Positions 18,962 through 28,984 of a stretch of 64,000 bases of DNA are shown here, piece by piece. The notes under the pieces are model-generated. The model made no database searches. It was not told the origin of the DNA and saw only the letters and a list, made by a program, of their open reading frames with translations. Both the position numbers and the translations under genes were made by a program. This DNA comes from Thermovirga sp. (GTDB lineage Bacteria > Synergistota > Synergistia > Synergistales > Thermovirgaceae), in the NCBI RefSeq assembly GCF_017656375.1, contig NZ_JACDOB010000004.1, positions 1 to 64,000 of the forward strand, in the 5' to 3' direction. Within the stretch, counting starts at the first letter, position 1, and each line of letters begins with the position of its first letter.

Positions 18962-20446
18962 TTGCTTCATAAAAAGATGCAAAAAGAGCGGGGAAAAGCC
19001 TTTCTCCGCTCTTTTAAGGTAAGTTATATATTTGTAATTTTGATCTTTTTCACTCTCATTTTATGGGGTGCGTTTTCCTTTTTTATGCACTCAAGGTTAG
19101 CGGAAATGGATAACACCCTCTCTAACATTTATACCCTAATAAGCTTTAACAATGATCAAAAGAAGCCAAATGTCCCTCAATTGCTTCATCCTACAGTTGA
19201 AATACAGTTATACGATGACGATTTTACACTGATGAAAAGCTCAAATCCTTATGGGGATCTAGTAAAGCTCCCCCAAATTATAGAAAGATATATCCGCAAA
19301 GGTGCTTCTACCGAATCGTTGTCAATTAATACTAAAAATATGCAAATAGAGCGAGATGCACTGCTTTGTATGCCTCTATACAAGGACTTAGAGGCTTCTT
19401 ACATTTATAGGGTGAGAATACAAAAGATCAAAAATAGCGAAGGGCAAAGAAAAAAAAACTATTATGTAGTACTAACTTCCCCGATGAAGAGTTTCTTTCA
19501 ATTGAAATTTAGCCTTTATGCAGTTTTCTCCTTGATAATGGGAGCTTTTATAATTTTTATGTGTTGGCACATTTTTCTCATAACATCAACAAATAAAGAG
19601 CTGCTAACCCTCAAGAAAGCCATAAAATCCATCGACTTAAAGGGAAATATGCGTATATTTATCTCAAAACAGGTTAAAAACCCTCATATTGAGGGAATAG
19701 CAACTGAACTGAATTCGCTTTTTTCAAGGATCGAGGAAGCAGTGAATGGATTGCTGACGTTTACTGCAGATGCAAGCCACGAATTACGAACCCCTTTGGC
19801 GATCATAAAAGGCATTGTAGATGTCACCCTCCTTAAAACCAGGGACGTGGCATATTATGAGCGCAAACTTAGAGAACTTGCAGCTCACGCCGATAAAATG
19901 CAGTCCCTTTTGACGGCGCTACTCGAAATGGCAAGATTGGAAACTTCAGGAGAACAGATGAAGATGGAACCCTTAGAACTAATGGTCATAGGTGAGGAAG
20001 TGGCATCATCACTAAAGCCCATTTGGGAAAGCAAAAAGCAAACCCTAGAACTTAGGCTCAATCCTGCACCTATAAAGGGAAACGAAGCTCTTATAAACCA
20101 ATTGGTAACCAACCTTCTAGATAATGCTAGCAAATACACACAGCACGGAGGGCACATAAAACTAATAACGGACCATGACATAAGGAACAATAAAGCTGTG
20201 CTTGAGGTATGGGATACAGGAATAGGAATGGATAAGGAAACTATAAACAAGTGCTTCAATCGACTGTGGAGAGCCGAAAAATCCCGAACTGCACCGGGCT
20301 ACGGCATAGGACTTTCTTTAGGATTGCGCATAATAAAAATTCACAAAGGCCAAATAGAAATAGAATCAGAACCAAACAAAGGAACTAAGATTAAAATACT
20401 TTTTCCCCTTGATTTGACTTCTTTCGAAGCTTACGGCTTATCCTGA
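18962..20446 (+). CDS. Sensor histidine kinase
   Basis: Two TM segments, HAMP-like region, H-box ADASHELRTPL, N box NLLDNASKY, GYGIGLSLGL. Confidence 0.95.
   Translation: MLHKKMQKERGKAFLRSFKVSYIFVILIFFTLILWGAFSFFMHSRLAEMDNTLSNIYTLISFNNDQKKPNVPQLLHPTVEIQLYDDDFTLMKSSNPYGDLVKLPQIIERYIRKGASTESLSINTKNMQIERDALLCMPLYKDLEASYIYRVRIQKIKNSEGQRKKNYYVVLTSPMKSFFQLKFSLYAVFSLIMGAFIIFMCWHIFLITSTNKELLTLKKAIKSIDLKGNMRIFISKQVKNPHIEGIATELNSLFSRIEEAVNGLLTFTADASHELRTPLAIIKGIVDVTLLKTRDVAYYERKLRELAAHADKMQSLLTALLEMARLETSGEQMKMEPLELMVIGEEVASSLKPIWESKKQTLELRLNPAPIKGNEALINQLVTNLLDNASKYTQHGGHIKLITDHDIRNNKAVLEVWDTGIGMDKETINKCFNRLWRAEKSRTAPGYGIGLSLGLRIIKIHKGQIEIESEPNKGTKIKILFPLDLTSFEAYGLS
18982..19015 (+). terminator. Terminator-like hairpin within the first codons of the histidine kinase
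   Basis: 13-bp stem AAAAGAGCGGGGA/TCTCCGCTCTTTT (one G-U pair), 8-nt loop, four-U 3' end. Confidence 0.55.
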
Positions 20447-20457
20447 AACTATACTAA

Positions 20458-20485
20458 ATGGGCGGAGCACAAATGCCCCGCCCAT
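20458..20485. terminator. Intrinsic terminator between convergent histidine kinase and degP-like genes
   Basis: ATGGGCGG..GCACAAATGC..CCGCCCAT. Confidence 0.7.
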
Positions 20486-20521
20486 AGACTTTTACCAATA
20501 AGTTTAACTCTACCTCAATGG

Positions 20522-21952
20522 TTATAACCTAAAAGAGATATAAAAAGTCCTTCCATCGCGCCACACTAAAAAGACTATCGTTCTATTGGATTTTTGCAGG
20601 CTTTTAGCTAATGAATCCGGATTTTCTACATCTTTGCCATTTACCTCCAATATCACGTCTCCATTTTTAAGTCCCACCATATCTGCTAATGACCCAGGAG
20701 ACACCTCAGAGATCATAACGCCCTTAGTACCCGAAGGTAGCCCTTTTTGCTTTCTTTGGGCATCTGTAATAGATTGGACCTTTATGCCAATCTTCTTGAG
20801 ATTTTCGTTCAAGCTTGAAAAACCACCTTCACTACCTGGAATATTGCCCAAAACAACGCTTATTTTCCTTTCAGCGCCATCTCTTAAGATTTTAATGATG
20901 ACCTTATCGCCAGCCAGATGGCTCCTGATCTTCATAGTCAAATCAAGATCATCCTTAACCTTCTTTCCATCCACCTCTACTATTACGTCGCCTCTTTTTA
21001 GGCCTGCTTTATCAGCTGGGGAACCAGGCACTATGTCAGCTATTATTGCGCCCTCTTCTGATTTGATTCCGTAGACATCAGCAAACTCCCTTGTTAATGG
21101 TTGGATATAAACGCCAAGCCAACCTCTTTTGACGCTTCCATATTTGACTAAATCTTGCAAGACTTGCTTGGCCATGTTTATCGGAATAGCAAAACCTATT
21201 CCCTGCGCGTAGGGTATTATTGCCGTGTTTATCCCTATAACCTCTCCTTTCAAATTTAACAGGGGGCCACCACTGTTTCCTGGATTTATTGCTGCATCGG
21301 TCTGCAGAAAACCATCAAAGCTAAAATCCCTTGCCCTTATGGAGCGGTTCTTCGCTGAAATAACTCCAACTGTCACACTGCTTTCAAAACCAAAGGGGTT
21401 ACCTATTGCAATAGCCCACTCTCCTACTCTTACCTTATCAGAATCTCCCAATTTCAAGGTGGGCAAATTTTTTCCATCTATTTTTATTACCGCCAGGTCG
21501 TAACTCGGATCAGTCCCAATGACTTTTGCAGGATATGCTTTCCCATCGGACATACTTACTGTTATCTCATCTGCACCTGCAACAACATGATTATTGGTCA
21601 ATATATAGCCATCCTTTGAAACTATAAACCCTGAACCCTTCCCCTTCATAGGCACTAACCTAGTAAATTGCTCTAACTGGTCTCCCAAAAACTCCCTCAA
21701 AAAAGGGTCATTTGCAAAAGGGCTCAAGGGTTGTCGAACCATAGCTTTAGTATCTATATTGACAACAGCAGGAGAAGTTTTCTCCACTATTTGGGCTATG
21801 GGGTTTCCTGTAAAAGGATCTTCCACAGAAGGAGAAGCCCAAACTATGGTTGAAAACCACACAATACTTAGAATCAAACTAACAACCACAAGTGGCATTT
21901 TTTTAAACCTTGCATAGGGGAGCTTTCTCATCTTGCTCACCACCTCCATCAA
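20522..21952 (-). CDS. DegP/HtrA-family serine protease with two PDZ domains
   Basis: Signal/TM segment, triad motifs TNNHVV, DLAVI, GNSGGP, two PDZ modules. Confidence 0.95.
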   Translation of the reverse strand: MMEVVSKMRKLPYARFKKMPLVVVSLILSIVWFSTIVWASPSVEDPFTGNPIAQIVEKTSPAVVNIDTKAMVRQPLSPFANDPFLREFLGDQLEQFTRLVPMKGKGSGFIVSKDGYILTNNHVVAGADEITVSMSDGKAYPAKVIGTDPSYDLAVIKIDGKNLPTLKLGDSDKVRVGEWAIAIGNPFGFESSVTVGVISAKNRSIRARDFSFDGFLQTDAAINPGNSGGPLLNLKGEVIGINTAIIPYAQGIGFAIPINMAKQVLQDLVKYGSVKRGWLGVYIQPLTREFADVYGIKSEEGAIIADIVPGSPADKAGLKRGDVIVEVDGKKVKDDLDLTMKIRSHLAGDKVIIKILRDGAERKISVVLGNIPGSEGGFSSLNENLKKIGIKVQSITDAQRKQKGLPSGTKGVMISEVSPGSLADMVGLKNGDVILEVNGKDVENPDSLAKSLQKSNRTIVFLVWRDGRTFYISFRL

Positions 21953-21991
21953 TAATTTCCTGATGAATATTCTGCTTTATTTGCTCATCTT

Positions 21992-22795
21992 TCACATCGT
22001 AAATTCTACTGATATAGGGTCTCCCGGTTTAGAGCCCAAAAGGTCAGAAGCTCTCCCTTGATTAATTGCTATTGACACGTAACCCCAGCTATCCTCTAGG
22101 ATCACCAGGTCTCCTTTGGCTACATCAGCAAAAGTTCTCCCCACAGGAATGCTAAATAACCAACTACTGGAAATTTTTAAGTTTTTAACATTCCCTTTCA
22201 AGGATCTCCACAATATGTTGGTCCTAACCGTTCCATAAGCATCAATATAGGCAACGGAACCCGTTATTTTCCCGTTTTCCTGCTTAGGTTCAGCTAGAGG
22301 ATAATCGATCAATGCTTTTTCCTCTATCTCTTCCCCCAAAGTAGAGGGAGGAATACCCAAACCTAAATCGCCAACGACAGGTGCCATAATATCTCTGGCA
22401 TGAAATGTAGAAGAAATTTTCTTGAAGCCAGAACGCTCCATACAAACGGACCAGGCTCTTTTTATCCCTCCCAAACGTCTTGCCGCTTCCATCAACAAAC
22501 CATTATCCGGGCCCACAAGAAAATCTCCCCTTTGAACGTGAAGTATCACTATCTTCCTTTCTGTCCCCACACCAGGATCTACTACGGCAAGGTGTGCGCC
22601 CAAAGGCATAAATGGCAGAGCCCCAGCCAATATCCATCCCCCTGAAATAATGTCGAAAGGAGGAACTTCATGGCTTATATCAATAATGGGTAGATTCAGC
22701 CCTTTGCTCAGAAGAACTCCCTTGCAGCAGGCTACTGTCTCATCGGATAGCCCAAAATCAGTTAGCATAGTCACGCACGCTAATTGGGAATTCAT
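21992..22795 (-). CDS. SAM hydroxide adenosyltransferase (DUF62) family
   Basis: TDFGLSDETVACCKGVLL, VVDPGVGTERK, GPDNGLL. Confidence 0.9.
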   Translation of the reverse strand: MNSQLACVTMLTDFGLSDETVACCKGVLLSKGLNLPIIDISHEVPPFDIISGGWILAGALPFMPLGAHLAVVDPGVGTERKIVILHVQRGDFLVGPDNGLLMEAARRLGGIKRAWSVCMERSGFKKISSTFHARDIMAPVVGDLGLGIPPSTLGEEIEEKALIDYPLAEPKQENGKITGSVAYIDAYGTVRTNILWRSLKGNVKNLKISSSWLFSIPVGRTFADVAKGDLVILEDSWGYVSIAINQGRASDLLGSKPGDPISVEFTM

Positions 22796-22910
22796 CCAAC
22801 TCCCTCCTTATCTGAAAGTTGCCTTTTCTGATCTTTCATGTTTTAATATACCACTATCCGCCTGTACATATCTATTTGAAAATACTTATAGCTTTATCTG
22901 GAGGGATTCC

Positions 22911-23570
22911 ATGTCTTCCTTGCTGAACATTTACAATATGTTATTAAACTATTGGGGCCCTCAAAACTGGTGGCCAGGAGAAACTATAGACGAGATATGC
23001 ATAGGCGCTATCCTAACCCAAAACACAACATGGAATAACGTAGAAAGAGCACTACAAAACCTAAAAAGCAAGCATTTACTTTCCATTTCATCCATCGCCT
23101 TAGCTCCTGAAGAGACTATAGAGGAGTGCTTAAAGCCTGCAGGAACTTACAGAAGAAAAACCCAATACCTTATAAACTTCTCTCAAAAAATTGTCTCTCA
23201 ATTAGGAAAAATAGAAAAGCTGTTCTTGATGGAGCCTAATAAGGCCAGAAAATGGTTATTGGGACTCAAGGGTATAGGTCCTGAGACTGCAGACAGCATC
23301 CTGTGCTATGGGGGCAATTTGCCATTTTTGGTTATAGATGCCTATACACTAAGGCTTGGCAAAAGAATGGGGTGGCTTAATTCAAAAACAAAATCATACG
23401 AAAATGTACAAGAAATTCTTCAAAGAGAGCTCCCTAAAGATCCCCAGGTCTTAGGGGAGTTTCATGCACTCATCGTGAAGCATTCAAAAGAAATATGCCG
23501 CAAAAGACCGCGTTGCAACAGCTGTTTTATGAAAGATTGCTGCAACGCGGGGAAACAAAATATATATTAA
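22911..23570 (+). CDS. Endonuclease III-like HhH-GPD DNA glycosylase with [4Fe-4S] cluster
   Basis: HhH LKGIGPETAD, catalytic Asp VIDAY, CRKRPRCNSCFMKDCC; ATG 22911 with SD GGAGGG. Track start 22650 overlaps the opposite gene. Confidence 0.9.
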   Translation: MSSLLNIYNMLLNYWGPQNWWPGETIDEICIGAILTQNTTWNNVERALQNLKSKHLLSISSIALAPEETIEECLKPAGTYRRKTQYLINFSQKIVSQLGKIEKLFLMEPNKARKWLLGLKGIGPETADSILCYGGNLPFLVIDAYTLRLGKRMGWLNSKTKSYENVQEILQRELPKDPQVLGEFHALIVKHSKEICRKRPRCNSCFMKDCCNAGKQNIY

Positions 23571-24217
23571 TTTCTTCTCAGGCTTTTACCATACTTCCTC
23601 GCCTTACCTATTTGTGGAGTTACTACCACGTACCTCTGAGGCTCTATTCCATAAGAACTTGTCGTAACATCCGAGCGATCCTTCAATGTTATATGTATTA
23701 TTCTTCTCTCCCAGCTGCTCATAGGCTCTAATTTAACTGGCCTACCTTTTCTTACAGCTTCCCTCGCAGCAGCTAAAGCTAGCTTCTCTAAGCTCTTTAA
23801 TCTCCTCTCCCTATAACCATCACTGTCAATGGTAATTCTTTTTAGGCTATCCCTAAAAACAAGATTGGTTATAAATTCTATGGCTTTTAGGGTCTCACCG
23901 TAGCGGCCAATGACGATCCCAGCATCGTCACCTACTAGATTCAAACTTCCATTTTCAGCCACTTCAGGAATAACGTCCAGGTCCATACGGGAAAATAACT
24001 CCTTCAAGAACTTCCTGGCTTTAACAAGGTGCAGCTCCCCGTTTAAGGTAACTTGCATTTTTCTCTTCTTGCTGAACAACCCCCAAATACCCTTACTCTC
24101 TTCTAACACTTCTACAATAACATCCTCAGGATCAACAGACCACCTCTCGCTACCAAGTAGCTGAGCTTCTTCTACTGATTGAACCTCAACGATAAAACTG
24201 TTTTCCATAGACAGCAT
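23567..24217 (-). CDS. jag: Jag/KhpB RNA-binding protein
   Basis: Jag-N, KH (GDDAGIVIGRYGETLKAIEFI) and R3H domains; next to yidC. Confidence 0.93.
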   Translation of the reverse strand: MLSMENSFIVEVQSVEEAQLLGSERWSVDPEDVIVEVLEESKGIWGLFSKKRKMQVTLNGELHLVKARKFLKELFSRMDLDVIPEVAENGSLNLVGDDAGIVIGRYGETLKAIEFITNLVFRDSLKRITIDSDGYRERRLKSLEKLALAAAREAVRKGRPVKLEPMSSWERRIIHITLKDRSDVTTSSYGIEPQRYVVVTPQIGKARKYGKSLRRN

Positions 24218-24237
24218 ATCCTCTCTCTTCCTCGTTT

Positions 24238-25029
24238 TTAATCTTTTTTGCTCCCGGGTTTCTCTTTATATAGGACTGGCTTCTCCTGCATTTCGACCTC
24301 TGTCCTGTGTTTAACATACCATTGTTGGGCCACTCCCACCAAAGAAGACACGCCCCAATAAAGAAGAACCCCTCCAGGCAAGCTTAAGCATATAAACGCC
24401 AAAAATGCCGGCATGAACCAATTCATAAACTGCATTTGTGGATTTGATGCCCCACTTAGCTGCTGTTGATACCAAGTAAGGAAAGCTATAACCACTAGAA
24501 GGACCAAGTTCCCCAAGTACATATTCACGTTGGCCAGCCCAGCAGGATTAGCCATAATTGCAGACAACAAAGCACCTATGCCTATTTTCCCGGCAGGAGC
24601 CCCTACGGCAGCAGCCAAAGTAGATATGACCGAACCTTCAAGGCTTATGCCAAGGAAAGTGGCTCCTTGCAGGTCCAAGTTCATCAAAACCCTGAAAAGC
24701 AGTATTAATATGGGCAATTGAACAAGAAGCGGCAAACACCCCGCAGCAGGATTAACGTTGTTTTCCTTATAAAGACGCATGATCTCTTTATTCAAGGTCT
24801 CTTTGTCATCTTTGTATTTTTCTTGCAGGACCTTCAGCCTTGGTTGAAGCCTTTGCATTTTTTGCATACTAGTCATTTGCTTATGGGACAACGGGTACAA
24901 AAGAACTCTAACCACCAACGTGAGAATTATTATGGCAAGCCCATATGAGTGAGTTAACGAATATAGTCCATTAATTATTAATATAAGAAAGTCGCCCGCC
25001 GCTTTCCAAATAGTGCCCAATTTATTCAC
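24238..25029 (-). CDS. yidC: Membrane protein insertase YidC
   Basis: 60KD_IMP core; GTG 25029 (MNKLGTIWK) overlaps yidD end and is a likelier start than track start 25056. Confidence 0.93.
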   Translation of the reverse strand: MNKLGTIWKAAGDFLILIINGLYSLTHSYGLAIIILTLVVRVLLYPLSHKQMTSMQKMQRLQPRLKVLQEKYKDDKETLNKEIMRLYKENNVNPAAGCLPLLVQLPILILLFRVLMNLDLQGATFLGISLEGSVISTLAAAVGAPAGKIGIGALLSAIMANPAGLANVNMYLGNLVLLVVIAFLTWYQQQLSGASNPQMQFMNWFMPAFLAFICLSLPGGVLLYWGVSSLVGVAQQWYVKHRTEVEMQEKPVLYKEKPGSKKD

Positions 25030-25300
25030 CTTCCCTGAATGATGTTTTTGTGACAACTATCTTCTTAAACAACACAAAACGCTCTGGCACAGGATCATAT
25101 CCTCCTGGATGCCATGGAGCACACTTTAGTATTCTTATAACTCCCAGCAAACTTCCTTTTACCAATCCATGAGCCTCTATACACCCCAAAACATACTGGG
25201 AACATGTGGGGTAAAACCTACAGTTTTTCCCCAAAAGGGGAGATATAAAATATTGATAGCCCCTTATTAAAAATCTAGCTAACTTTACTGATATGGTCAA
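25022..25300 (-). CDS. yidD: Membrane protein insertion efficiency factor YidD
   Basis: [25 protein letters not shown]. Confidence 0.97.
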   Translation of the reverse strand: MTISVKLARFLIRGYQYFISPLLGKNCRFYPTCSQYVLGCIEAHGLVKGSLLGVIRILKCAPWHPGGYDPVPERFVLFKKIVVTKTSFREGE

Positions 25301-25313
25301 CTCTTTATTCTCC

Positions 25314-25700
25314 CTATTCCTTCTCGGTAGAACTCGGCTTCTGGCCCTTTAACATACCTTCTTGGCTCAACAATTTGATCAAATCCCTTTGAATTTCCTG
25401 TGTTTTCGCGTTCAATCCCCTTTTTCGCAGTGAGAAAACAATCCAATATCCCTCTTTCATCTGGGGATAAGTCTTTCGTACAGCTTCTCTTAATATTCGT
25501 TTACCCCTGTTTCTTGTAACTGCGTTGCCCTGTCTTTTGCCTACAGCCATGCCAATTAAAGTTTTCTTACCAGGAACTTCAAGAAACAGCAGCCGCACCA
25601 ACGCGCCATTCCTTCGGCGGCCAGTGCGGAAAATTAAGTCGTACTGCCATGCCTTTTTAAGCCTTATTCCTGCTGGGTAACCAAACCTAGTAGTGCCCAT
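25314..25700 (-). CDS. rnpA: Ribonuclease P protein component
   Basis: [24 protein letters not shown]. Confidence 0.96.
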   Translation of the reverse strand: MGTTRFGYPAGIRLKKAWQYDLIFRTGRRRNGALVRLLFLEVPGKKTLIGMAVGKRQGNAVTRNRGKRILREAVRKTYPQMKEGYWIVFSLRKRGLNAKTQEIQRDLIKLLSQEGMLKGQKPSSTEKE

Positions 25701-25704
25701 CTTA

Positions 25705-25839
25705 TTAGGCAGCTAGTCTTTTCCTACCTTTAGCTCTCCTGTTTTTAAGGATTTTGCGGCCGCTATGGCTTCTAGAACGGCTTAAAAAGCCAATGGTTCT
25801 CTTTCTGCGTCTATTATGGGGCTGAAAGGTCTGCTTCAT
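25705..25839 (-). CDS. rpmH: 50S ribosomal protein L34
   Basis: [54 protein letters not shown]; missing from ORF track. Confidence 0.98.
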   Translation of the reverse strand: MKQTFQPHNRRRKRTIGFLSRSRSHSGRKILKNRRAKGRKRLAA

Positions 25840-25907
25840 GAAAAACACCTCCCGAAAATTGCTTTGAAATACCGAAAAAAACACGCTGTTTTTTGGACAG
25901 CTTGGTT

Positions 25908-25936
25908 ACTATAGCATAGCCGACTAAAGTGAGCAA
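25908..25936 (-). promoter_or_regulatory. rpmH promoter
   Basis: Minus strand TTGCTC, 17-nt spacer, TATAGT. Confidence 0.6.
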
Positions 25937-25944
25937 CATCCTTT

Positions 25945-27858
25945 CTAGGCAAGCTTAACTTTTTTGTACGGCACCTTTGGAAGGCTATCATAAATTTTCC
26001 AATCTTTTCTTGATAAAACTCTACCATCTAAAATGACTACCCTTCCTCGGTCCCTTTCAGTCCTAATCAATCTTCCTACTGCCTGCTTCAATGTCAATTT
26101 TGCCCTAGGCAACACAAAGGATCTAAAATATGCCCTTCCAAACAAGACCTTTAAAGTTTTCATCATTGGGTCTTCTGGATGATCAAAGGGGATCCTATCT
26201 ATTATAACCTGCGTGAGTCCTTCACCTGGGACATCAAAACCTTCCCTAAAAGTCACACTACCTATAAGGACTGAAGTCAAATCCTCCTTGAAAGAAGCTA
26301 CCAACCTGCTTAGTGGCGCTTCTTTTTGCACGTAAATATTATATTTTTTTGCCCCGCTCTTCATGTATTCACCCACAAACCTGAGGAGGCTCAAAGAGCT
26401 CAGCAAAACTAAAGATCTACCACCATTTTCGTCACACAAATGTTCGACAATTTTAGCTATCGTTTCTTCATACCCCAAATCTGTGACTTTCTTGTTTGTC
26501 TCAACTACCCATATCTGCATTTGTTTTTCCAACTCGAAAGGAGAATCAATTACTACAGTCCGGTCGGCTACAACATTTGTCTCCCTTTGCCAGTAGGAAA
26601 AGTCTCCATTTAGGGCTAAGGTAGCTGAAACAGCGATAATGCTATGAGGAGCAAGATTTTCAAAGCTTTCCTGCAGCACCTCCGCCACGGAAGCCGGAGC
26701 ACTCACTAAATGAGACCCATCCCACCAATACGCCCAGCTGGGGAAATTAGCAAACCCTGCACACCACGAAAGGTTATCAAATGCTTTTTTAAATCCTTCG
26801 AATGACTCTAGAACCTCCAAACAATAAGGAAATTCCTCCGGATTAAAGTTATCCTCGTCTGTGATCTTTCGTAGCTCGTTTGAAATAACACTATATTCTC
26901 CCTTTAACCTCAAAAGCGACTCGGAGTTCAAGGGACCTTCAAGCGCTTGGCCGGGCTTGTAACTTTTTTCCAACAACATGAACAATTCTTTCCCTAATTC
27001 TAAAAATTTTTTGCCACTTTTTACAAATCTATCGACATTTACATATCCTTTCCCCGCTAAAAAGGGTACTACCTTGCTCAATATGCTATTAATCGGTTTT
27101 TGGAAGTTATGGTAGCCTACTTTCACTGAAGCCACACTCCTTGCCACTTCAGGCATTTTGTGAGCCTCGTCAAAAATCAAAATATCCACTGGAACTACGA
27201 ACTTGCCACCAGCGCCAATAAGGTGAGATAGAAAAAAATGATAGTTGGTTACAACTAAATCCCAATTTTGGGCCCTTTTTACGAGTTTCAGAAAAAAACA
27301 CTCACCACGAAAGGGGCACCTCGACCCCAAACAATCCTCCTGAGAAATAGCCAAAGCTGAAGCTACTTCCCCAGGAATTAGAGCCGCTATTTCGTCAACT
27401 TCTCCGCAAAATGTGCTCTTAAGCCAAGAATCAAGTTTAAAAGAAGTTGTAGTGCCAGCGTTTCTAAGCTCATGTTCAGCTTTTCTGTAGCAAACATAAT
27501 TATTTCTCCCTTTTATAGTGCCATATGCCACTTTTCCATCAAAGATTTGTTCAAGCTTTGGAAGGTGATAAGCCATTACCTGGTCCTGTAAATTCCGCGT
27601 CGAAGTAACATATACAATTTTTTTGCCCTCTTTTGCAGCAAGAATGGACGGAACTAACAAGGCTAAAGTTTTGCCTATGCCAGTGGGAGCTTCTGCGAGC
27701 AAAACTTCTCCTTTTTTCATACTTTCCCAAACCTCTTCGGCAAGACGCACCTGCCCCTCTCTGTAGCTATACTGAGGGAAAACAGAGGAAATTAGGCTTC
27801 CGACATCAAATAATTTCGTTATGCTTTCTTGTAGGCAATTATCTTCTAATACCATCAA
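25945..27858 (-). CDS. DinG/XPD-like ATP-dependent helicase with Fe-S cluster domain
   Basis: Walker A EAPTGIGKTLAL, DEAH, four Cys including CLGSRCPFRGEC, C-terminal QAVGRLIRTERDRG. Confidence 0.92.
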   Translation of the reverse strand: MMVLEDNCLQESITKLFDVGSLISSVFPQYSYREGQVRLAEEVWESMKKGEVLLAEAPTGIGKTLALLVPSILAAKEGKKIVYVTSTRNLQDQVMAYHLPKLEQIFDGKVAYGTIKGRNNYVCYRKAEHELRNAGTTTSFKLDSWLKSTFCGEVDEIAALIPGEVASALAISQEDCLGSRCPFRGECFFLKLVKRAQNWDLVVTNYHFFLSHLIGAGGKFVVPVDILIFDEAHKMPEVARSVASVKVGYHNFQKPINSILSKVVPFLAGKGYVNVDRFVKSGKKFLELGKELFMLLEKSYKPGQALEGPLNSESLLRLKGEYSVISNELRKITDEDNFNPEEFPYCLEVLESFEGFKKAFDNLSWCAGFANFPSWAYWWDGSHLVSAPASVAEVLQESFENLAPHSIIAVSATLALNGDFSYWQRETNVVADRTVVIDSPFELEKQMQIWVVETNKKVTDLGYEETIAKIVEHLCDENGGRSLVLLSSLSLLRFVGEYMKSGAKKYNIYVQKEAPLSRLVASFKEDLTSVLIGSVTFREGFDVPGEGLTQVIIDRIPFDHPEDPMMKTLKVLFGRAYFRSFVLPRAKLTLKQAVGRLIRTERDRGRVVILDGRVLSRKDWKIYDSLPKVPYKKVKLA

Positions 27859-28511
27859 ACATTACAACTCCATGATTTTTTTATTAGAGAAATTGATCGT
27901 AGCCAAAACAAGACAACTAATAATATCGCCAGCAAAACTCCAGAACTAGACCTCAAAAAAAGAAAATAATTGAAAAGGCCATGAGCTATCACAGGTAACG
28001 ATAAAATCCTAATCATATTGTACTTAACTCCACCGCTAAGTTTTTGCCTGGCTGCTTCATAGCCCATAAAGAGCCCGCAGAGACCATGCAGAGGAACGGA
28101 AAGAAAGGCTCTCCACCCCGCCACTAAGAAAGGATTCACAGATCCTAAAACATAAAACAGGTTCTCCAACGTGGCGAAACCCAAAGCCACTGAGGTCCCA
28201 TACACTATCCCGTCATAACATTCGTCACATGCCTGGTGGTTTATAAACCTCTTTAATGCCAACCATTTCATGTACTCTTCTATAAGTGCTACACCTACAA
28301 TTTGATATATTAAAGGTCCCAATAGAGCCAAATAACTAGTAAAAATCTCCAATAAGGCCGCAGGAAAGACAAACAAAGCTCCCGTCAAAAAAGATCTCAC
28401 TACCAACGCCAAGGGTTCTGGATCAAGTTTATCTTTATGATAAAACCACCATGCTAATGCCAATCCGGGTGCCACTGCCAAGATAACTAACCATTCAAAA
28501 CCAATTTTCAA
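27855..28511 (-). CDS. PrsW-family intramembrane metalloprotease
   Basis: Multi-TM; EEYMKW and GxxVALGFATLENLFY motifs, later H motifs. Confidence 0.88.
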   Translation of the reverse strand: MKIGFEWLVILAVAPGLALAWWFYHKDKLDPEPLALVVRSFLTGALFVFPAALLEIFTSYLALLGPLIYQIVGVALIEEYMKWLALKRFINHQACDECYDGIVYGTSVALGFATLENLFYVLGSVNPFLVAGWRAFLSVPLHGLCGLFMGYEAARQKLSGGVKYNMIRILSLPVIAHGLFNYFLFLRSSSGVLLAILLVVLFWLRSISLIKKSWSCNV

Positions 28512-28575
28512 AAAATCACATCCTTGGATTTTAATATTTCCATTTACAGAACATTTATATTATACTTTCCTATTG

Positions 28576-28605
28576 TTGCAGAACACATAAAACCCGTGTT
28601 AGAAT
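28576..28605 (+). promoter_or_regulatory. rpsT promoter
   Basis: TTGCAG (28576-28581), 18-nt spacer, TAGAAT (28600-28605). Confidence 0.5.
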
Positions 28606-28634
28606 GGGGGCTGCTGTAGAAGGAGGTGAAGGAT

Positions 28635-28916
28635 TTGCCAAACAAGAAATCTGCTGCTAAGAAGTTGCGCGTTGCAGAGAGAAACAGGTTGTACAACAAA
28701 TATTGGAATACTCGCTGCAAAACAACTGCGAAGAAAGTGCTTGAAGCAGTAGCTAGCGGAGATAAGGAGCTAGCGTTAAAGAGATTGGATGAAGCCCAAT
28801 CTGTCCTAGATAAGGCTGCTGTTAAGGGCGTCATACATAAGAACAAGGCTGCTCGCAAAAAATCTAGGTTAACCAAGGCAGTAAAGAGCCTTTTTCCTCA
28901 TACAACAGATGCCTAA
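28635..28916 (+). CDS. rpsT: 30S ribosomal protein S20
   Basis: MPNKKSAAKKLRVAERNR from TTG 28635 after GGAGGTG; track start 28626. Confidence 0.96.
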   Translation: MPNKKSAAKKLRVAERNRLYNKYWNTRCKTTAKKVLEAVASGDKELALKRLDEAQSVLDKAAVKGVIHKNKAARKKSRLTKAVKSLFPHTTDA

Positions 28917-28940
28917 CCCCTTGTTTTTTCTGTACATTTG

Positions 28941-28984
28941 AACCGGGCATTTATCTTTTCTCAATGGTAAGTGCCCGGTTTTTG
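28941..28984 (+). terminator. rpsT terminator, overlapping the holA 3' end
   Basis: AACCGGGCA...TGCCCGGTT followed by TTTT. Confidence 0.75.

Noticed and set aside
22650-22910. N-terminal extension of the HhH-GPD glycosylase in the track
   Set aside because: Antisense to the SAM hydroxide adenosyltransferase gene; ATG 22911 has a good SD and matches the family N-terminus.
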